NCBI GenBank assembly: GCA_002314675.1
Contig: DCGZ01000166.1
Span: forward strand, 5,613 to 48,701
Length of the DNA stretch: 43,089 nt
Direction of reading: 5' to 3'
DNA from: Fibrobacter sp. UBA1765
Lineage (GTDB): Bacteria > Fibrobacterota > Fibrobacteria > Fibrobacterales > Fibrobacteraceae
Part shown: positions 24,377 to 33,431 of the stretch, piece by piece
How positions within the stretch are numbered: the first letter of the stretch is position 1
How the letters are laid out: every line of letters begins with the position of its first letter
Translations under genes and position numbers: made by a program
The notes under the pieces: generated by a model
Told to the model about the DNA's origin: nothing
Seen by the model: only the letters and a program-made list of their open reading frames with translations
Databases searched by the model: none

Positions 24377-24414
24377 AAAACAAAAAGGCAACCACTTGCT
24401 TGTGGCTGCCTTTT
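24377..24414 (-). terminator. Terminator of sufS
   Basis: On the minus strand AAAAGGCAGCCAC pairs with GTGGTTGCCTTTT (one G-T pair) around a 6-base loop and is followed by TGTTTT. It lies 18 bp after the sufS stop codon and before ybbR, so ybbR needs its own promoter. Confidence 0.85.
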
Positions 24415-24431
24415 GAATGTTTCTGGTTGTT

Positions 24432-25664
24432 TTAGCTGAATAGTTTTACGACTCTGTTGAGCGCGCGAACTGCACGATCGATTTCTGCGGTAGTCGTGTA
24501 TGCCCCGAAGCTAAAGCGAAGTGTTGCAACTACGCCAAAGCGATCCATGACCGGCTGCGCACAATGGTGACCGCTGCGGGCTGCAATGTTTTCTTCATCA
24601 AGGATCATTGCGGCATCGTGAGGATGGATTCCATCTAAAGTAATGCTTAAAAGAGCACCGCGTTCGTGAGGGTTGCCAAGAATATGGAGCCCCGGAACCT
24701 TGCTAAATTCTTGCACGGCGTATTTGACGATTTCAGCTTCGTGCTTTCTGATGTTTTCGATGCCAACTTCGTTAATCCAGTTTACAGCTGCGCCAAGGCC
24801 TATAACTTCTGCGATTGCTGGAGTGCCGGCTTCAAAGCGTTCTGGGGGGAGTGCGAAGGTTGTTTTTTCGAAAGTGACCTTGTCGATCATTTCTCCGCCA
24901 CCATAAAGAGGCGGCATGGCAAGGAGATTTTCGTACTTGCCGTACAAAACGCCGATGCCTGTCGGTCCGTACATTTTGTGACCTGAGAATGCTACAAAAT
25001 CAACATCCAAGGCTTGAACATCGATTTTTAAATGCGATGAACTTTGCGCCGCATCGACAAGTACCTTGGTATCCGGGGAAATGCCCTTGATTTTCTTGAT
25101 CATTTCGGCAATCGGGTTTACGGTACCTGTTGAATTACTGATGTGCGTGAATGCAGCGATCTTTGTTTTGCCAGGGATTACAAGATTGTCTAGTTCGCTT
25201 AAAACCAGGTTTGCGTCGTCATCTGTTGGAATGACCTTGATCTTTGCACCGCGTTCTTCGGCAATGAGCTGCCATGAAACGATATTTGCGTGGTGCTCGA
25301 GAGCGCTGATGAGAATCTCGTCACCGGGCTTTAAAAATTTTCTGCCGTATGTCCACGCAACCAGATTGATGCTTTCTGTAGTGCCACGGGTAAAGATGAT
25401 TTCGTCTTTTGTTTTTGCGTTTAAAAACTTGGCAATGTCTTCGCGAGTCTTTTCAAAGGCTTGTGTGGTACGTTCGCTCATTTTGTAGACGCCACGCTTT
25501 ACGGAACTGTAATGGTTCCTGTAAAAATCTTCCATGACATCAATAACCTTGAGCGGTTTTTGGGTTGTAGCGGTGCTATCAAGAAATGCTAACGGCTTTT
25601 CTTGCTTGTCGCCCTGTGCAAGTACCGGGAACTGCGCGCGAATGTCTTGTATTGGATAGCTCAT
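24432..25664 (-). CDS. sufS: Cysteine desulfurase SufS/CsdA type
   Basis: The product is 410 aa, the usual length for group II desulfurases. It begins QFPVLAQG and FLDSTATTQKP. The PLP lysine lies in SGHKMYGPTGIGVLYGK. The catalytic Cys is in RSGHHCAQPVMDRFG. It converts cysteine to alanine and provides persulfide sulfur for Fe-S clusters. No other suf genes are adjacent. A consensus -10 (TATAAT) lies about 30 bp upstream, and a clear terminator follows, so it is a single-gene unit. Confidence 0.94.
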   Translation of the reverse strand: MSYPIQDIRAQFPVLAQGDKQEKPLAFLDSTATTQKPLKVIDVMEDFYRNHYSSVKRGVYKMSERTTQAFEKTREDIAKFLNAKTKDEIIFTRGTTESINLVAWTYGRKFLKPGDEILISALEHHANIVSWQLIAEERGAKIKVIPTDDDANLVLSELDNLVIPGKTKIAAFTHISNSTGTVNPIAEMIKKIKGISPDTKVLVDAAQSSSHLKIDVQALDVDFVAFSGHKMYGPTGIGVLYGKYENLLAMPPLYGGGEMIDKVTFEKTTFALPPERFEAGTPAIAEVIGLGAAVNWINEVGIENIRKHEAEIVKYAVQEFSKVPGLHILGNPHERGALLSITLDGIHPHDAAMILDEENIAARSGHHCAQPVMDRFGVVATLRFSFGAYTTTAEIDRAVRALNRVVKLFS

Positions 25665-25691
25665 GAATTATCTCTCTTTTTTATGCTCCCA

Positions 25692-25697
25692 ATTATA
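25692..25697 (-). promoter_or_regulatory. Candidate -10 box of sufS
   Basis: A perfect TATAAT on the minus strand lies 28 bp upstream of the sufS ATG. The -35 region is A-rich and poor. The ribosome site AGAGAG lies between them. Confidence 0.35.
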
Positions 25698-25832
25698 GAA
25701 ATTTTTAGCCATATTTTGTTTAATGTTAGAACTCCCTATGAAAATGGTAGGAATGATTCTGTTAAATACATTGAATGAAAGAAATGCGTGCTACGTTAAA
25801 TGAATTATTTGATTATTTTTGGTCTTATACTT

Positions 25833-26082
25833 ATGAATAAGATTCTGTTACCTTGTGCTATATTGTGTGCCATGCTTATGGCTTGTGCGGGTTCTTCCAA
25901 CGACTCTAATGATGCGGAAAAAGCTCGGGCTCATGCAAATGCTGGCTATAAAGACTTGAATGGTGAAGGGTAATGGCCGCTATGAACAGAGTGAAGCCAT
26001 TGAAGCTCTGCAAAAAAATCTAAATGCAGCTGCTTGGCTCGATGCCTGGAAAACAGAACTTGATAAGTGGAATTTAAAATGA
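25833..26082 (+). pseudogene. Small lipoprotein gene with a +1 frame disruption
   Basis: The first frame starts at ATG 25833. It gives a lipoprotein signal with lipobox LMAC (Cys18), then a Ser/Asn/Asp linker and a short helix, and stops at TAA 25971-25973. Skipping one G in GAAGGGTAATGG at about 25968-25970 joins it to an open frame that continues as GRYEQSEAIEALQKN and ends KWNLK with TGA at 26080-26082. That TGA overlaps the ATG of the next gene (ATGA), as expected for the true end. The intact product would be about 82 aa. The disruption may be a mutation, a sequencing error or programmed +1 frameshifting. A 21-codon upstream frame (25775-25840) overlaps the start. The family is not recognised. 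Confidence 0.6.
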
Positions 26083-26606
26083 GATTGCTTTTAATAGCTT
26101 TGTTGCTGCCGGTTATTTTGTTTGCCGGTGAATCTAAAAGAATGGAACCTCCGGTAGCAATCGTTGATTCTTTGCCTTGGTTTGCAGTGCGTACAATTGC
26201 GGAAAATCCTCAGCCGTTTACGCGAGCGATACTTGCTGAAAAAGTCCAGAAGTTTGACCGAGTTGTATTGATGTATTTTGCAACCTGGTGCATTCCTTGT
26301 CGGGCTGGTGTTAAGGCGGTTGTTGATAATGCAGCTGCTTTAAAAGAAAATAAGACAAAAGTGGTGCTTGTGAATATCGGAGAACCTGATGACAAAAAGA
26401 CCATGGCCTGGATAAAAAAGCTCGGTGCCGATAGGATTCCTGCATTGAAGGATTCCTTTGGCAAAATGACGGAAGGCTTTGGCTTTATCAAGAATGGTGA
26501 AACCATGGCTCTCCCGACTACATTGATTCTGGATTCATCTCTTAAGCCTTTATTTGTTGTGACTGAAGAAGGCGATGACTGGCCTTCTGTGTTGTGGTCG
26601 AAATAA
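26079..26606 (+). CDS. Thioredoxin-like protein, secreted (TlpA family)
   Basis: The product is 175 aa. It has a signal peptide (RLLLIALLLPVILFAGES) and a thioredoxin fold with active site YFATWCIPCRAGVK (WCxxC). The cis-proline region is ALPTTLILD. It should act as a thiol-disulfide oxidoreductase in the periplasm. The ATG overlaps the TGA of the preceding lipoprotein frame, so the two are probably translated together. ligA begins 20 bp downstream, with GGAG as its ribosome site. Confidence 0.85.
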   Translation: MRLLLIALLLPVILFAGESKRMEPPVAIVDSLPWFAVRTIAENPQPFTRAILAEKVQKFDRVVLMYFATWCIPCRAGVKAVVDNAAALKENKTKVVLVNIGEPDDKKTMAWIKKLGADRIPALKDSFGKMTEGFGFIKNGETMALPTTLILDSSLKPLFVVTEEGDDWPSVLWSK

Positions 26607-26626
26607 TTTCAGTTTCTGGAGAATTT

Positions 26627-28621
26627 ATGACATCCTTTGAAGATAACCCGCAATTCATTGAAATGGAAGCTCTTCGCAAGCGTCTTGTAGAGGCTAGCGA
26701 TGCGTATTATAAGAATGCAGTTTCACCAATGACGGACCAGGAATTTGATCTGGCTTTAAAGGAACTTGAAAAGCTGGAAAGCGAACACCCGGAATGGGCA
26801 CGCCCAGATTCCCCGACAAAGCGTGTTGGCAGCGACCTTTCGAACACGTTCCCGAAGGTGAGGCATAGAATCCCAATGCTTAGCATTTCTAATGTGTACA
26901 ATGCAGAAGAAATGCGTGCGTTTGTTGAAGCCGCAGAACGGGATACCCATGAAAACCTGGAATGGGTGTGTGAACGTAAAATTGACGGCGTGAGCCTAGC
27001 CTTGACTTACGAAGATGGAATCCTTGTTCGTGCCGTAACACGTGGCGATGGCTCTGTGGGTGATGACATTACGCCGAATGCAAAGACTATCAAGGATATT
27101 CCGCAAAAACTGGTTGGTGCACCGGCAGGCCTTTTTGAGGTTCGTGGCGAGGTGTACATGGACAATGCCGATTTCAGGTTGTTGAATGAACGCTTAGAAA
27201 TTGAAGGCAAGAAGACCATGCAGAACCCCCGCAACACAGTTGCCGGTACTATTAAGCTTAAGAGTGTAAAGGAATGCAAGGAACGTAAGCTCCATTATTT
27301 TGCGTACCATATTCCGGATCATCCGGTGATTTCGAAACATTCCGAAAACTTGGAATTTTTGCATAGGCTTGGTTTTAATACAAACCAGTATTGGATCGCC
27401 CATTCTGTTGATGAAATTATGAAGATTTCAGAACGGATTGGAGAAAGCCGTGGATCGCTAGCCTTTGATATTGATGGCATGGTTGTAAAGCTTAATGACT
27501 TGCATTTACAAGATGAACTTGGCTCTACTGCCAAAAGTCCACGCTGGGCGATCGCCTACAAGTTCAAGGCTGAACGAGCATATACAAAAGTATTGAGCAT
27601 TGAATACCAGGTCGGAAGAACTGGTGCCATTACGCCAGTTGCCAATATGGAACCCGTACGACTTGCGGGTACAACGGTAAAACGTTCTACGCTTCATAAC
27701 TTTGAAGAAATCAAGCGCCTGGATGTTCGTGTCGGCGACACTGTTGGTGTTGAAAAATGCGGCGAGATTATCCCGAACATCATGGATGTGCTTTACGAAA
27801 AACGAGAAGAAGGAGCCGAACCGATTGTTCCTCCGGAGGTTTGCCCAGTTTGTGGCGAACCGCTTGTTCACCCGGAAGGCGAGGTGGTTATTCGCTGCGA
27901 AAACCTGCAGTGCCCTGCAATGAAGCTTTGCCTTTTTGAAAACTTTGTAAGTCGCGATGCGATGAACATTGAAAACCTGGGGCCAGCGCTTTTAGCGCAG
28001 TTGCTTGATGCTCGTAAAATTGAAAAACTTTCTGACATCTACAAGTTGCAGGATTTGGACTTGATTGCCATGGAACGCATGGGCGCAAAGAGCGCTGCGA
28101 ATGTTCTTGATGCAATTGCAAAGAGCAAGCAGAATAGCGTTGAACACTTGCTGCTCGGCCTTGGAATCCGTTTTGTCGGTAGGCAGTGCGCACGCAACCT
28201 TGCTAAGCATTTCAAGAATTTGCAAAATGTCGAAACTGCAACAATGGAACAACTGCTTGAAGTCCCGGATGTGGGGGAACGAATTGCCGAAAGCGTGTTT
28301 AAGTTTTTCCATGATGAAGAACGGCTTGAAGAAGTTCGTAAACTTGTTGCCGTTGGTGTAAACTGTGATTACAAGGGAACCGAAGGCGACTTGTTTAAAG
28401 GCCAGACTGCAGTCTTGACAGGGACGTTACCGACGCTTGATCGCGAAGCTGCGCGTAAGATTATTGAAGAAAATGGTGGAAAGGTTTCTGGTTCCGTGAG
28501 CAAGAAGACTAGCTGGGTCCTGGCTGGCGAAGCTGCGGGTTCAAAGCTTGAAAAGGCTTTGGAACTTGCTATCCCTGTGCATGACGAGGCCTGGCTTTTG
28601 GAACAGGTAAAGGGACTGTAG
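26627..28621 (+). CDS. ligA: NAD+-dependent DNA ligase LigA
   Basis: The product is 664 aa, the usual length. The adenylated lysine is K118 in CERKIDGVSLAL (KxDG). The nucleotidyltransferase domain is followed by an OB fold. A C4 zinc finger (CPVCGEP and CENLQCPA) follows. Helix-hairpin-helix repeats follow (about 480-580), then a BRCT domain from about 590 (GQTAVLTGTL). It seals nicks in replication and repair. The start at 26627 has GGAG 7 nt upstream; a longer frame from 26594 overlaps the thioredoxin gene. A long palindrome lies just after the stop codon. Confidence 0.98.
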   Translation: MTSFEDNPQFIEMEALRKRLVEASDAYYKNAVSPMTDQEFDLALKELEKLESEHPEWARPDSPTKRVGSDLSNTFPKVRHRIPMLSISNVYNAEEMRAFVEAAERDTHENLEWVCERKIDGVSLALTYEDGILVRAVTRGDGSVGDDITPNAKTIKDIPQKLVGAPAGLFEVRGEVYMDNADFRLLNERLEIEGKKTMQNPRNTVAGTIKLKSVKECKERKLHYFAYHIPDHPVISKHSENLEFLHRLGFNTNQYWIAHSVDEIMKISERIGESRGSLAFDIDGMVVKLNDLHLQDELGSTAKSPRWAIAYKFKAERAYTKVLSIEYQVGRTGAITPVANMEPVRLAGTTVKRSTLHNFEEIKRLDVRVGDTVGVEKCGEIIPNIMDVLYEKREEGAEPIVPPEVCPVCGEPLVHPEGEVVIRCENLQCPAMKLCLFENFVSRDAMNIENLGPALLAQLLDARKIEKLSDIYKLQDLDLIAMERMGAKSAANVLDAIAKSKQNSVEHLLLGLGIRFVGRQCARNLAKHFKNLQNVETATMEQLLEVPDVGERIAESVFKFFHDEERLEEVRKLVAVGVNCDYKGTEGDLFKGQTAVLTGTLPTLDREAARKIIEENGGKVSGSVSKKTSWVLAGEAAGSKLEKALELAIPVHDEAWLLEQVKGL

Positions 28622-28825
28622 CTTGATAATTCAGAATTCAAAATGCAGAATTCTGAATTTAACATTCTAGAAGTTTTCGGCCGAGGCTACGCTTACAACA
28701 TTACCTCAAGGCGTGTAAGCGAACGACCTCAAGCCTCAAGCACCGAAGGTGCGTTCCTCGTTACTTTTTTGGATTGCCGCGTGTTGCTCAAAGACAAGGG
28801 AATGTACAATTCTCTTGCATTTGCT
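28622..28825. repeat. Intergenic repeat mosaic between ligA and TsaC/YciO
   Basis: Three elements lie between the convergent genes. 28628-28659 is a perfect 12-bp inverted repeat (AATTCAGAATTC/GAATTCTGAATT, 8-base loop) that may serve as a terminator for both strands. 28724-28744 is a CCTCAAGCACC module related to 1-21. 28770-28799 is a REP-like unit related, on the opposite strand, to 88-119. No gene is seen here. Confidence 0.6.
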
Positions 28826-29422
28826 TTACAGTTCGCCGCGGATCACTTCGGCTTCGCCGTTTACGAGACTTATGATATTTGTCGGGTTGATTGCGATTTC
28901 TCCGCAGTCCATCATCATGTCTACGCTTGCCTTGAACTTGCTCCAGAGAACGTCCGGGTCTGTTAGAGCCTCGTCTTCTGAAAGCTTTGCCGCCGTGCTT
29001 AGAATCGGCTTGTCAAAATGCTTGAAGAGTTCTGCAAAGAAAGGGTGCGTAGGCATTCTAATGCCAATTTCTGGACGGCTGACATCTAGCTTGCGTACAA
29101 TTGTCGGGGCTGCAGGCAAAATAAAAGTGTAAGGCCCAGGCACTCGATTTTTCATGATGTTGAATGCGTAGTTACTGACCTTGGCGTAGTCGGTCGCATT
29201 GCTTATGCTTGGCAAAATCAAGGCCATGAAGAATTTCTTCATCGGCTTTTTCAATGCGTAAAGACGGTGAATCGCCTTTGTGGATTCTGCGTTGCAGCCT
29301 ATTGCGTAACCAGATTCAGTCGGGTAAAGAACAAGACCGTCGTTTTCAAGAATTTGCACAGCCTGCTTTACAAAGCGGACTTGCGGGTTTACTGGGTGAA
29401 TTTCTAAACGAGTGCTTGCCAT
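28826..29422 (-). CDS. Sua5/YciO/YrdC-family protein (TsaC-like)
   Basis: The product is 198 aa, a YrdC-fold domain. LVLYPTESGYAIGCNA corresponds to the phosphate/nucleotide motif (PTDT-like, here PTES). RLYALKKPMKKFFMALIL is also present, as are GPYTFILPA and SRPEIGIRMPTHP. TsaC makes threonylcarbamoyl-AMP for t6A synthesis. The PTES in place of PTDT and the overall length are closer to YciO than to TsaC, so its function is uncertain. tsaD is in the same window. AAGGA lies 5 nt before the ATG. It is the last gene of the operon and starts 12 bp after yraN. Confidence 0.85.
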   Translation of the reverse strand: MASTRLEIHPVNPQVRFVKQAVQILENDGLVLYPTESGYAIGCNAESTKAIHRLYALKKPMKKFFMALILPSISNATDYAKVSNYAFNIMKNRVPGPYTFILPAAPTIVRKLDVSRPEIGIRMPTHPFFAELFKHFDKPILSTAAKLSEDEALTDPDVLWSKFKASVDMMMDCGEIAINPTNIISLVNGEAEVIRGEL

Positions 29423-29434
29423 AAGAATCCTTGA

Positions 29435-29830
29435 TTAGCATTGCGGTATTGTCTGGTTGGCTTCGAACGCCGCTGGAATATGCCTTATTGAAAATTGTTC
29501 GCCTGAACAATCTACTGCAATGACATCGAAACGGCAGGCTTGCTCGAATCCCCCGTTAAAATGCAGATAGTGACAGGCGGTACGCCAAAGCTTGAATTGC
29601 TTGTTCCCTTGAACACGGCTTTCAGCGCGTCCGTTTCGCTTGTTCCAGATAGACTTGACTTCTACAAAGACAATTTTGCCCTCGGGAGATTTTGCGACAA
29701 TGTCAAGCTCCCCACCACGATAGGCGTAATTGCGGGTGAGTAGCGAGTATCCCTTGCGCCTTAAAAATGCGGCTGCGTGGGTTTCTGCAAAATGGCCCTT
29801 GCCCTTGTTTTCTGCCCTGGCTGAAATCAT
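29435..29830 (-). CDS. yraN: YraN/UPF0102 nuclease-like protein
   Basis: The product is 131 aa. The restriction-endonuclease-like fold of UPF0102 is shown by KGHFAETHAAAFLRRKGY, NYAYRGGELDIVAKS and IVFVEVKS, where Glu, Asp and the Glu-x-Lys residues form the metal site. The C-terminus is longer than average. The cellular substrate of this family is not established. Its ATG overlaps the stop codon of the Ser/Thr kinase gene (ATGA). Confidence 0.88.
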   Translation of the reverse strand: MISARAENKGKGHFAETHAAAFLRRKGYSLLTRNYAYRGGELDIVAKSPEGKIVFVEVKSIWNKRNGRAESRVQGNKQFKLWRTACHYLHFNGGFEQACRFDVIAVDCSGEQFSIRHIPAAFEANQTIPQC

Positions 29831-31335
29831 TTCAAGTTCATTCCTAGCAAGCGGACTTCAGAAATTGCGATTGGCTTTGTGGCGTCGACCGTGTATGTCT
29901 TGCCAAGCAGGATCTGGATTTCTGATGTTTCAAAAGGAACCATTTTGGGGTACTGCATACCTCGAATGTCATCAAGTACAATCTCTTGCTTAAAGCCTTC
30001 CTTTGTACGAATCGTAAGTGTCTTTGGCTTGTTGAAAATGCTGTAACGGTTGCCGATAGGGTCGTCTTCCGATTTCTGGTAGCCAATGGCGATGCCAATA
30101 CTAGTCACCAGAGTTTCGGAATCAAAGTTCATTGTAAGAATAGGGTTCTTGCTATTTGTAGGAGCCTTGAACAGCCAGGCCGTTTGAATATTTTCGTCAA
30201 AAATGTTTTCTGTAGGGTAGTCGTCGATTCCCGGTTCAAAGCTAGTCTGTTCAAAGTTGCCGTGGATAGATGGTGCTGGCAGTTCCCTTAAGGTGCGAGA
30301 AGGCTTGTGCAAAAGCATTAGCGCAATGAGAAGAATCATGATGAGCGGGAACAAAAGCAGGCAAGATACGACAAGCCTTTTTTGAATCGGCAAAAGCTTT
30401 AGAACGTTCTCGGCAAGTTTTTGCGGTTGAGAAAGCAGGGTCCTGTTGCGAATCTTGCTTGCCTGGCTTTTGCGCGTAGCTTCTCTTGCCTTGTTGAATG
30501 CGTCATCGAAGCCGTCAAGGAAATCTTCCATGTTCTTGAAACGGTCTTCAGGCTTTTTTTGCAGGCACTTCAAAATGAATTTTGAAATGCTTGCCGGAGT
30601 ACCAGGGCGGAATGTTTCAGGTGCAGGCGGCTGTTCCTGAACATGCTTCATTGCAATTTCAATAGGTTTGGAACCTGTGAAGGGCAGCTGGCCGCAAGTC
30701 ATTTCGTAAAGAATGACGCCAAGGCTGTAAATATCGGATTGCTCGCCGACGGTATCGCCTCGACATTGCTCTGGGGACATGTATTCTGGCGTTCCCATGG
30801 TCATGCCGGTCATGGTCAGGCGTTCCTGTTCCTTTTCGCGAACGTATGAAATGCCAAAGTCCATCAGGTACACGCGGTTGTCGTGCGTCAGCATGATGTT
30901 GGATGGCTTTACATCGCGGTGAACGATTCCCTTGGAGTGCGCGAATAAAAGGGCGCGGGCAATTTGCTTTGCAATAAGCTCGATAGCGCTAAAGTCCAGC
31001 TTGCTCTTGTTGCGTAAAACGTCGGAAAGGGCCTTGCCTTCGACATACGTCATGGCAATGAAGAGTTCCTTCTTGTGTTCACCAAAGTCAAAGACATGGA
31101 CTATGTTCTGGTGGTCGAGCTCCTTCATTGCCTGGGCTTCGAGCTTGAACCTTGAAATGGATTCCTGGTTCGATGTAGATTCCAGGACCTTGAGTGCCAC
31201 GATTCGATCAAGGCGGATATCCTTTGCCTTGTACACATGACCCATGCCTCCTTGACCGAGTACGCCAAGAAGTTCGTAGTTCTCACTGAATGGACGTGGA
31301 AAAGAAGAGTCTTGTGATTTTGCTTTCAATGTCAT
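29827..31335 (-). CDS. Membrane Ser/Thr kinase with external binding domain
   Basis: The product is 502 aa. The Hanks-type kinase domain (about 20-280) has GQGGMGHVYK, K49, HRDVKPSN (D141), DFG (159-161) and APE-like PEYMSPEQC. A basic juxtamembrane linker is followed by one membrane segment (about 322-345). The external part (about 365-502) has NIFDENIQTAWLFKAP, VTSIGIAIGYQ and NKPKTLTI. These fit a discoidin-like, NADase-type glycan-binding domain rather than PASTA repeats. It overlaps the FHA-ABC gene by 4 bp, so the transporter is the likely phosphorylation target. All catalytic residues are present. Confidence 0.88.
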   Translation of the reverse strand: MTLKAKSQDSSFPRPFSENYELLGVLGQGGMGHVYKAKDIRLDRIVALKVLESTSNQESISRFKLEAQAMKELDHQNIVHVFDFGEHKKELFIAMTYVEGKALSDVLRNKSKLDFSAIELIAKQIARALLFAHSKGIVHRDVKPSNIMLTHDNRVYLMDFGISYVREKEQERLTMTGMTMGTPEYMSPEQCRGDTVGEQSDIYSLGVILYEMTCGQLPFTGSKPIEIAMKHVQEQPPAPETFRPGTPASISKFILKCLQKKPEDRFKNMEDFLDGFDDAFNKAREATRKSQASKIRNRTLLSQPQKLAENVLKLLPIQKRLVVSCLLLFPLIMILLIALMLLHKPSRTLRELPAPSIHGNFEQTSFEPGIDDYPTENIFDENIQTAWLFKAPTNSKNPILTMNFDSETLVTSIGIAIGYQKSEDDPIGNRYSIFNKPKTLTIRTKEGFKQEIVLDDIRGMQYPKMVPFETSEIQILLGKTYTVDATKPIAISEVRLLGMNLK

Positions 31336-33425
31336 TTTGCTTTACCGAATCGTTTAAGAGTGCGCAATGCAACAATATAGAATAAGACTGAAATTATGAC
31401 AGGAATTATTAGTTCCAGACAGCTTGGAATTTTACCAATGAACATGCTTTTTAGGGCTTCCAAGTTGTATTTTGCCGCAATAATGCTAGAGGCAAATCGC
31501 CCAATGGCACGCATTTGGTCTACTGGTACAAGCGCTCCTGCAAGGGCAACTTGAGGAATGATCAAAAGAGGCAGCATGGCGTTTGCCTGTCCCGGATTTC
31601 TTGAATGCGTGCTTACGAAAAAACCAAGGGCAGCAGCAGGCAATACCGATGTAAGAATCGCAATGGAAAGTGGAAAAATGCTTGGCGAAATCGGTAGTAC
31701 CGCTGCAAGAAAGCAATAGCAGATTGAAGTTTCAAGGAACGAGAACAGTGTTACGAAAATAAGCTTTGATGATAAAATTGCAAATGGCGAGGAGCCTTTG
31801 CGGATTTCGTGCCTTAGAATCTTTCGCTCCTGTACAATGCCGCGAATTGAAAGTGACAGTGCGAACCAGTTTGCTGAAAGCACAAGGGCAAAGGCCGCTA
31901 TCCAAAGAGAAGACTTTGCTGAAAATGTTTGTGAAAACAGAAAGCCGATGATGAGCGGCTGGGCGATAAGCGCTGTGATTTTCCCCTTGTCCCTAAAATA
32001 TTGCTTCGAAAGCAACTGGATATAGAGCTTGAATTGCGATTGCTTCAGGCTTTTCGGAAAAACAGTTTGCGCAGGAATTTCATCTTCTTCGGCAATGCGC
32101 TTTCGAAGTTCGGAGGTCTCCCATTGCGAAGTCGAATTTTCCTTGAGCTTCCATATTGCCTTTTCGGCAGATTCCGTTTCAAAGTACATGGCCGCTTCTT
32201 GTGGGGAACCGTAAAAAGCTTCGCCGCCGTCGTGGATAATCAGCACCTTGTTTGCAATGTCAAGAGCTTCGTAGCCGTGAGTTGTAAGGATTACTGTATA
32301 TCCAAGGATTGAAAGCTTGCGCAAGTGGTGGCAAAGAATGCGTACGTTGACCGGGTCAAGGCCAGAAAGAGGCTCGTCAAGCAGAATCAAACCTGGAGAC
32401 CCGATAAGCTCGGCAGCTAGTGCAACTCGTCTTTTTTCACCGCCGGAAAGTGTCGAAATTTTGCTGTCGGCAAGGCGGTTTAGGGCTAGTAAATCCAAAA
32501 AATCTTTTTTGCGGTTTTCGCGCTCTTCCCTGGAGGTGTCCTTGGGCAGAGTAATGCCTGCCGCCATCATGAGCGTTTCGTTTACAGTAAGGTCTTCGCG
32601 AAGCTCAGGCTCTTGCGCAAGGAACGCAGTGTACTTTTGAATGTCCGGATTTCGATGAGGAATGCCGTTCAAGAGTACCTTTGCATTTTCTGACGTGTTA
32701 AGGTGGCCAAGAAGCAGCCTTAACAGTGAACTTTTACCCTGGCCAGATCTTCCGATGACCGCAAGGATTTGCCCTGCAGGCAGAGAAAAATTTATGTGCC
32801 TGAGTAATTGCTTTTTGCCGGCGAACGCATCGACGTTTTTTAGCTGCACCGAAAATCCGGGCCTGTTCTTTCGTAAAAAGAATTGCCCGTTCTGCATTTC
32901 GAGGGAACACCACGGAAGAGAAAATCTTTCTGATTCCTTGATAGTTATTTCCTTGAAAGTCTTGCCGCTTGCGCTTCGAACGTTCTTTTCAAAAAGAATG
33001 GTGACCTTGCCCTTTTCGCGCTTGACTTTTGCAAGAGTCGCTGGGCATGTCGGGTGGTTTATTATGGCGTCCTTTGCGGGAGCCTTGCGCCCGATGATTG
33101 TCCACTTGCCTTCTGGTAGGGTCAATGGCGATTCGGAATCAGCATCAAGCACCATTAGGCTTAGGGAATTGCCCTTGATGGTTACGCCCAGGCGTTCTGT
33201 GCCAAGCAAAAGCAGGTCATTGTCTTCAAGAATCTTTTTTTCGATTTGCTCGCCGTTGCATTCCGTGCCGCTAGATTCGCTTAAGTTTTCGTATAGAAAT
33301 CCCTCTGGTGTCTTTGTGATGACACCATGCCTGTGCGATACGTACTTGCTATTTAGCCATAGCTTTGAATCGCGGTTACGCCCGATGGTAAAGGGCTCGT
33401 GAATAGGGACTTCTATGATGTTCAT
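31332..33425 (-). CDS. FHA-domain ABC transporter (ABCG-like half transporter)
   Basis: The product is 697 aa. A canonical FHA domain lies at about 1-85 (FTIGRNRDSKLWL, VSHRHGVI, ESSGTECNGE). A more degenerate second FHA-like region (about 95-190, WTIIGRKAPAKD) follows. The ATPase (about 200-415) has Walker A IGRSGQGKSS, signature LSGGEKRRVALA and Walker B LILLDEPLSGLDP. Six membrane segments (about 485-690) form an ABC-2/ABCG-type domain. FHA domains bind phosphothreonine, and the kinase gene follows with an ATGA overlap. This order matches M. tuberculosis Rv1747, an FHA-ABCG exporter regulated by the adjacent kinase PknF. The exported substrate here is unknown. Confidence 0.9.
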   Translation of the reverse strand: MNIIEVPIHEPFTIGRNRDSKLWLNSKYVSHRHGVITKTPEGFLYENLSESSGTECNGEQIEKKILEDNDLLLLGTERLGVTIKGNSLSLMVLDADSESPLTLPEGKWTIIGRKAPAKDAIINHPTCPATLAKVKREKGKVTILFEKNVRSASGKTFKEITIKESERFSLPWCSLEMQNGQFFLRKNRPGFSVQLKNVDAFAGKKQLLRHINFSLPAGQILAVIGRSGQGKSSLLRLLLGHLNTSENAKVLLNGIPHRNPDIQKYTAFLAQEPELREDLTVNETLMMAAGITLPKDTSREERENRKKDFLDLLALNRLADSKISTLSGGEKRRVALAAELIGSPGLILLDEPLSGLDPVNVRILCHHLRKLSILGYTVILTTHGYEALDIANKVLIIHDGGEAFYGSPQEAAMYFETESAEKAIWKLKENSTSQWETSELRKRIAEEDEIPAQTVFPKSLKQSQFKLYIQLLSKQYFRDKGKITALIAQPLIIGFLFSQTFSAKSSLWIAAFALVLSANWFALSLSIRGIVQERKILRHEIRKGSSPFAILSSKLIFVTLFSFLETSICYCFLAAVLPISPSIFPLSIAILTSVLPAAALGFFVSTHSRNPGQANAMLPLLIIPQVALAGALVPVDQMRAIGRFASSIIAAKYNLEALKSMFIGKIPSCLELIIPVIISVLFYIVALRTLKRFGKAK

Positions 33426-33431
33426 TGAAAG

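Noticed and set aside
25972..26022. Restart ATG overlapping the stop codon of the lipoprotein frame (TAATG)
   Set aside because: It opens the third frame and gives only 16 residues without continuing into the coupled frame that ends at 26082.
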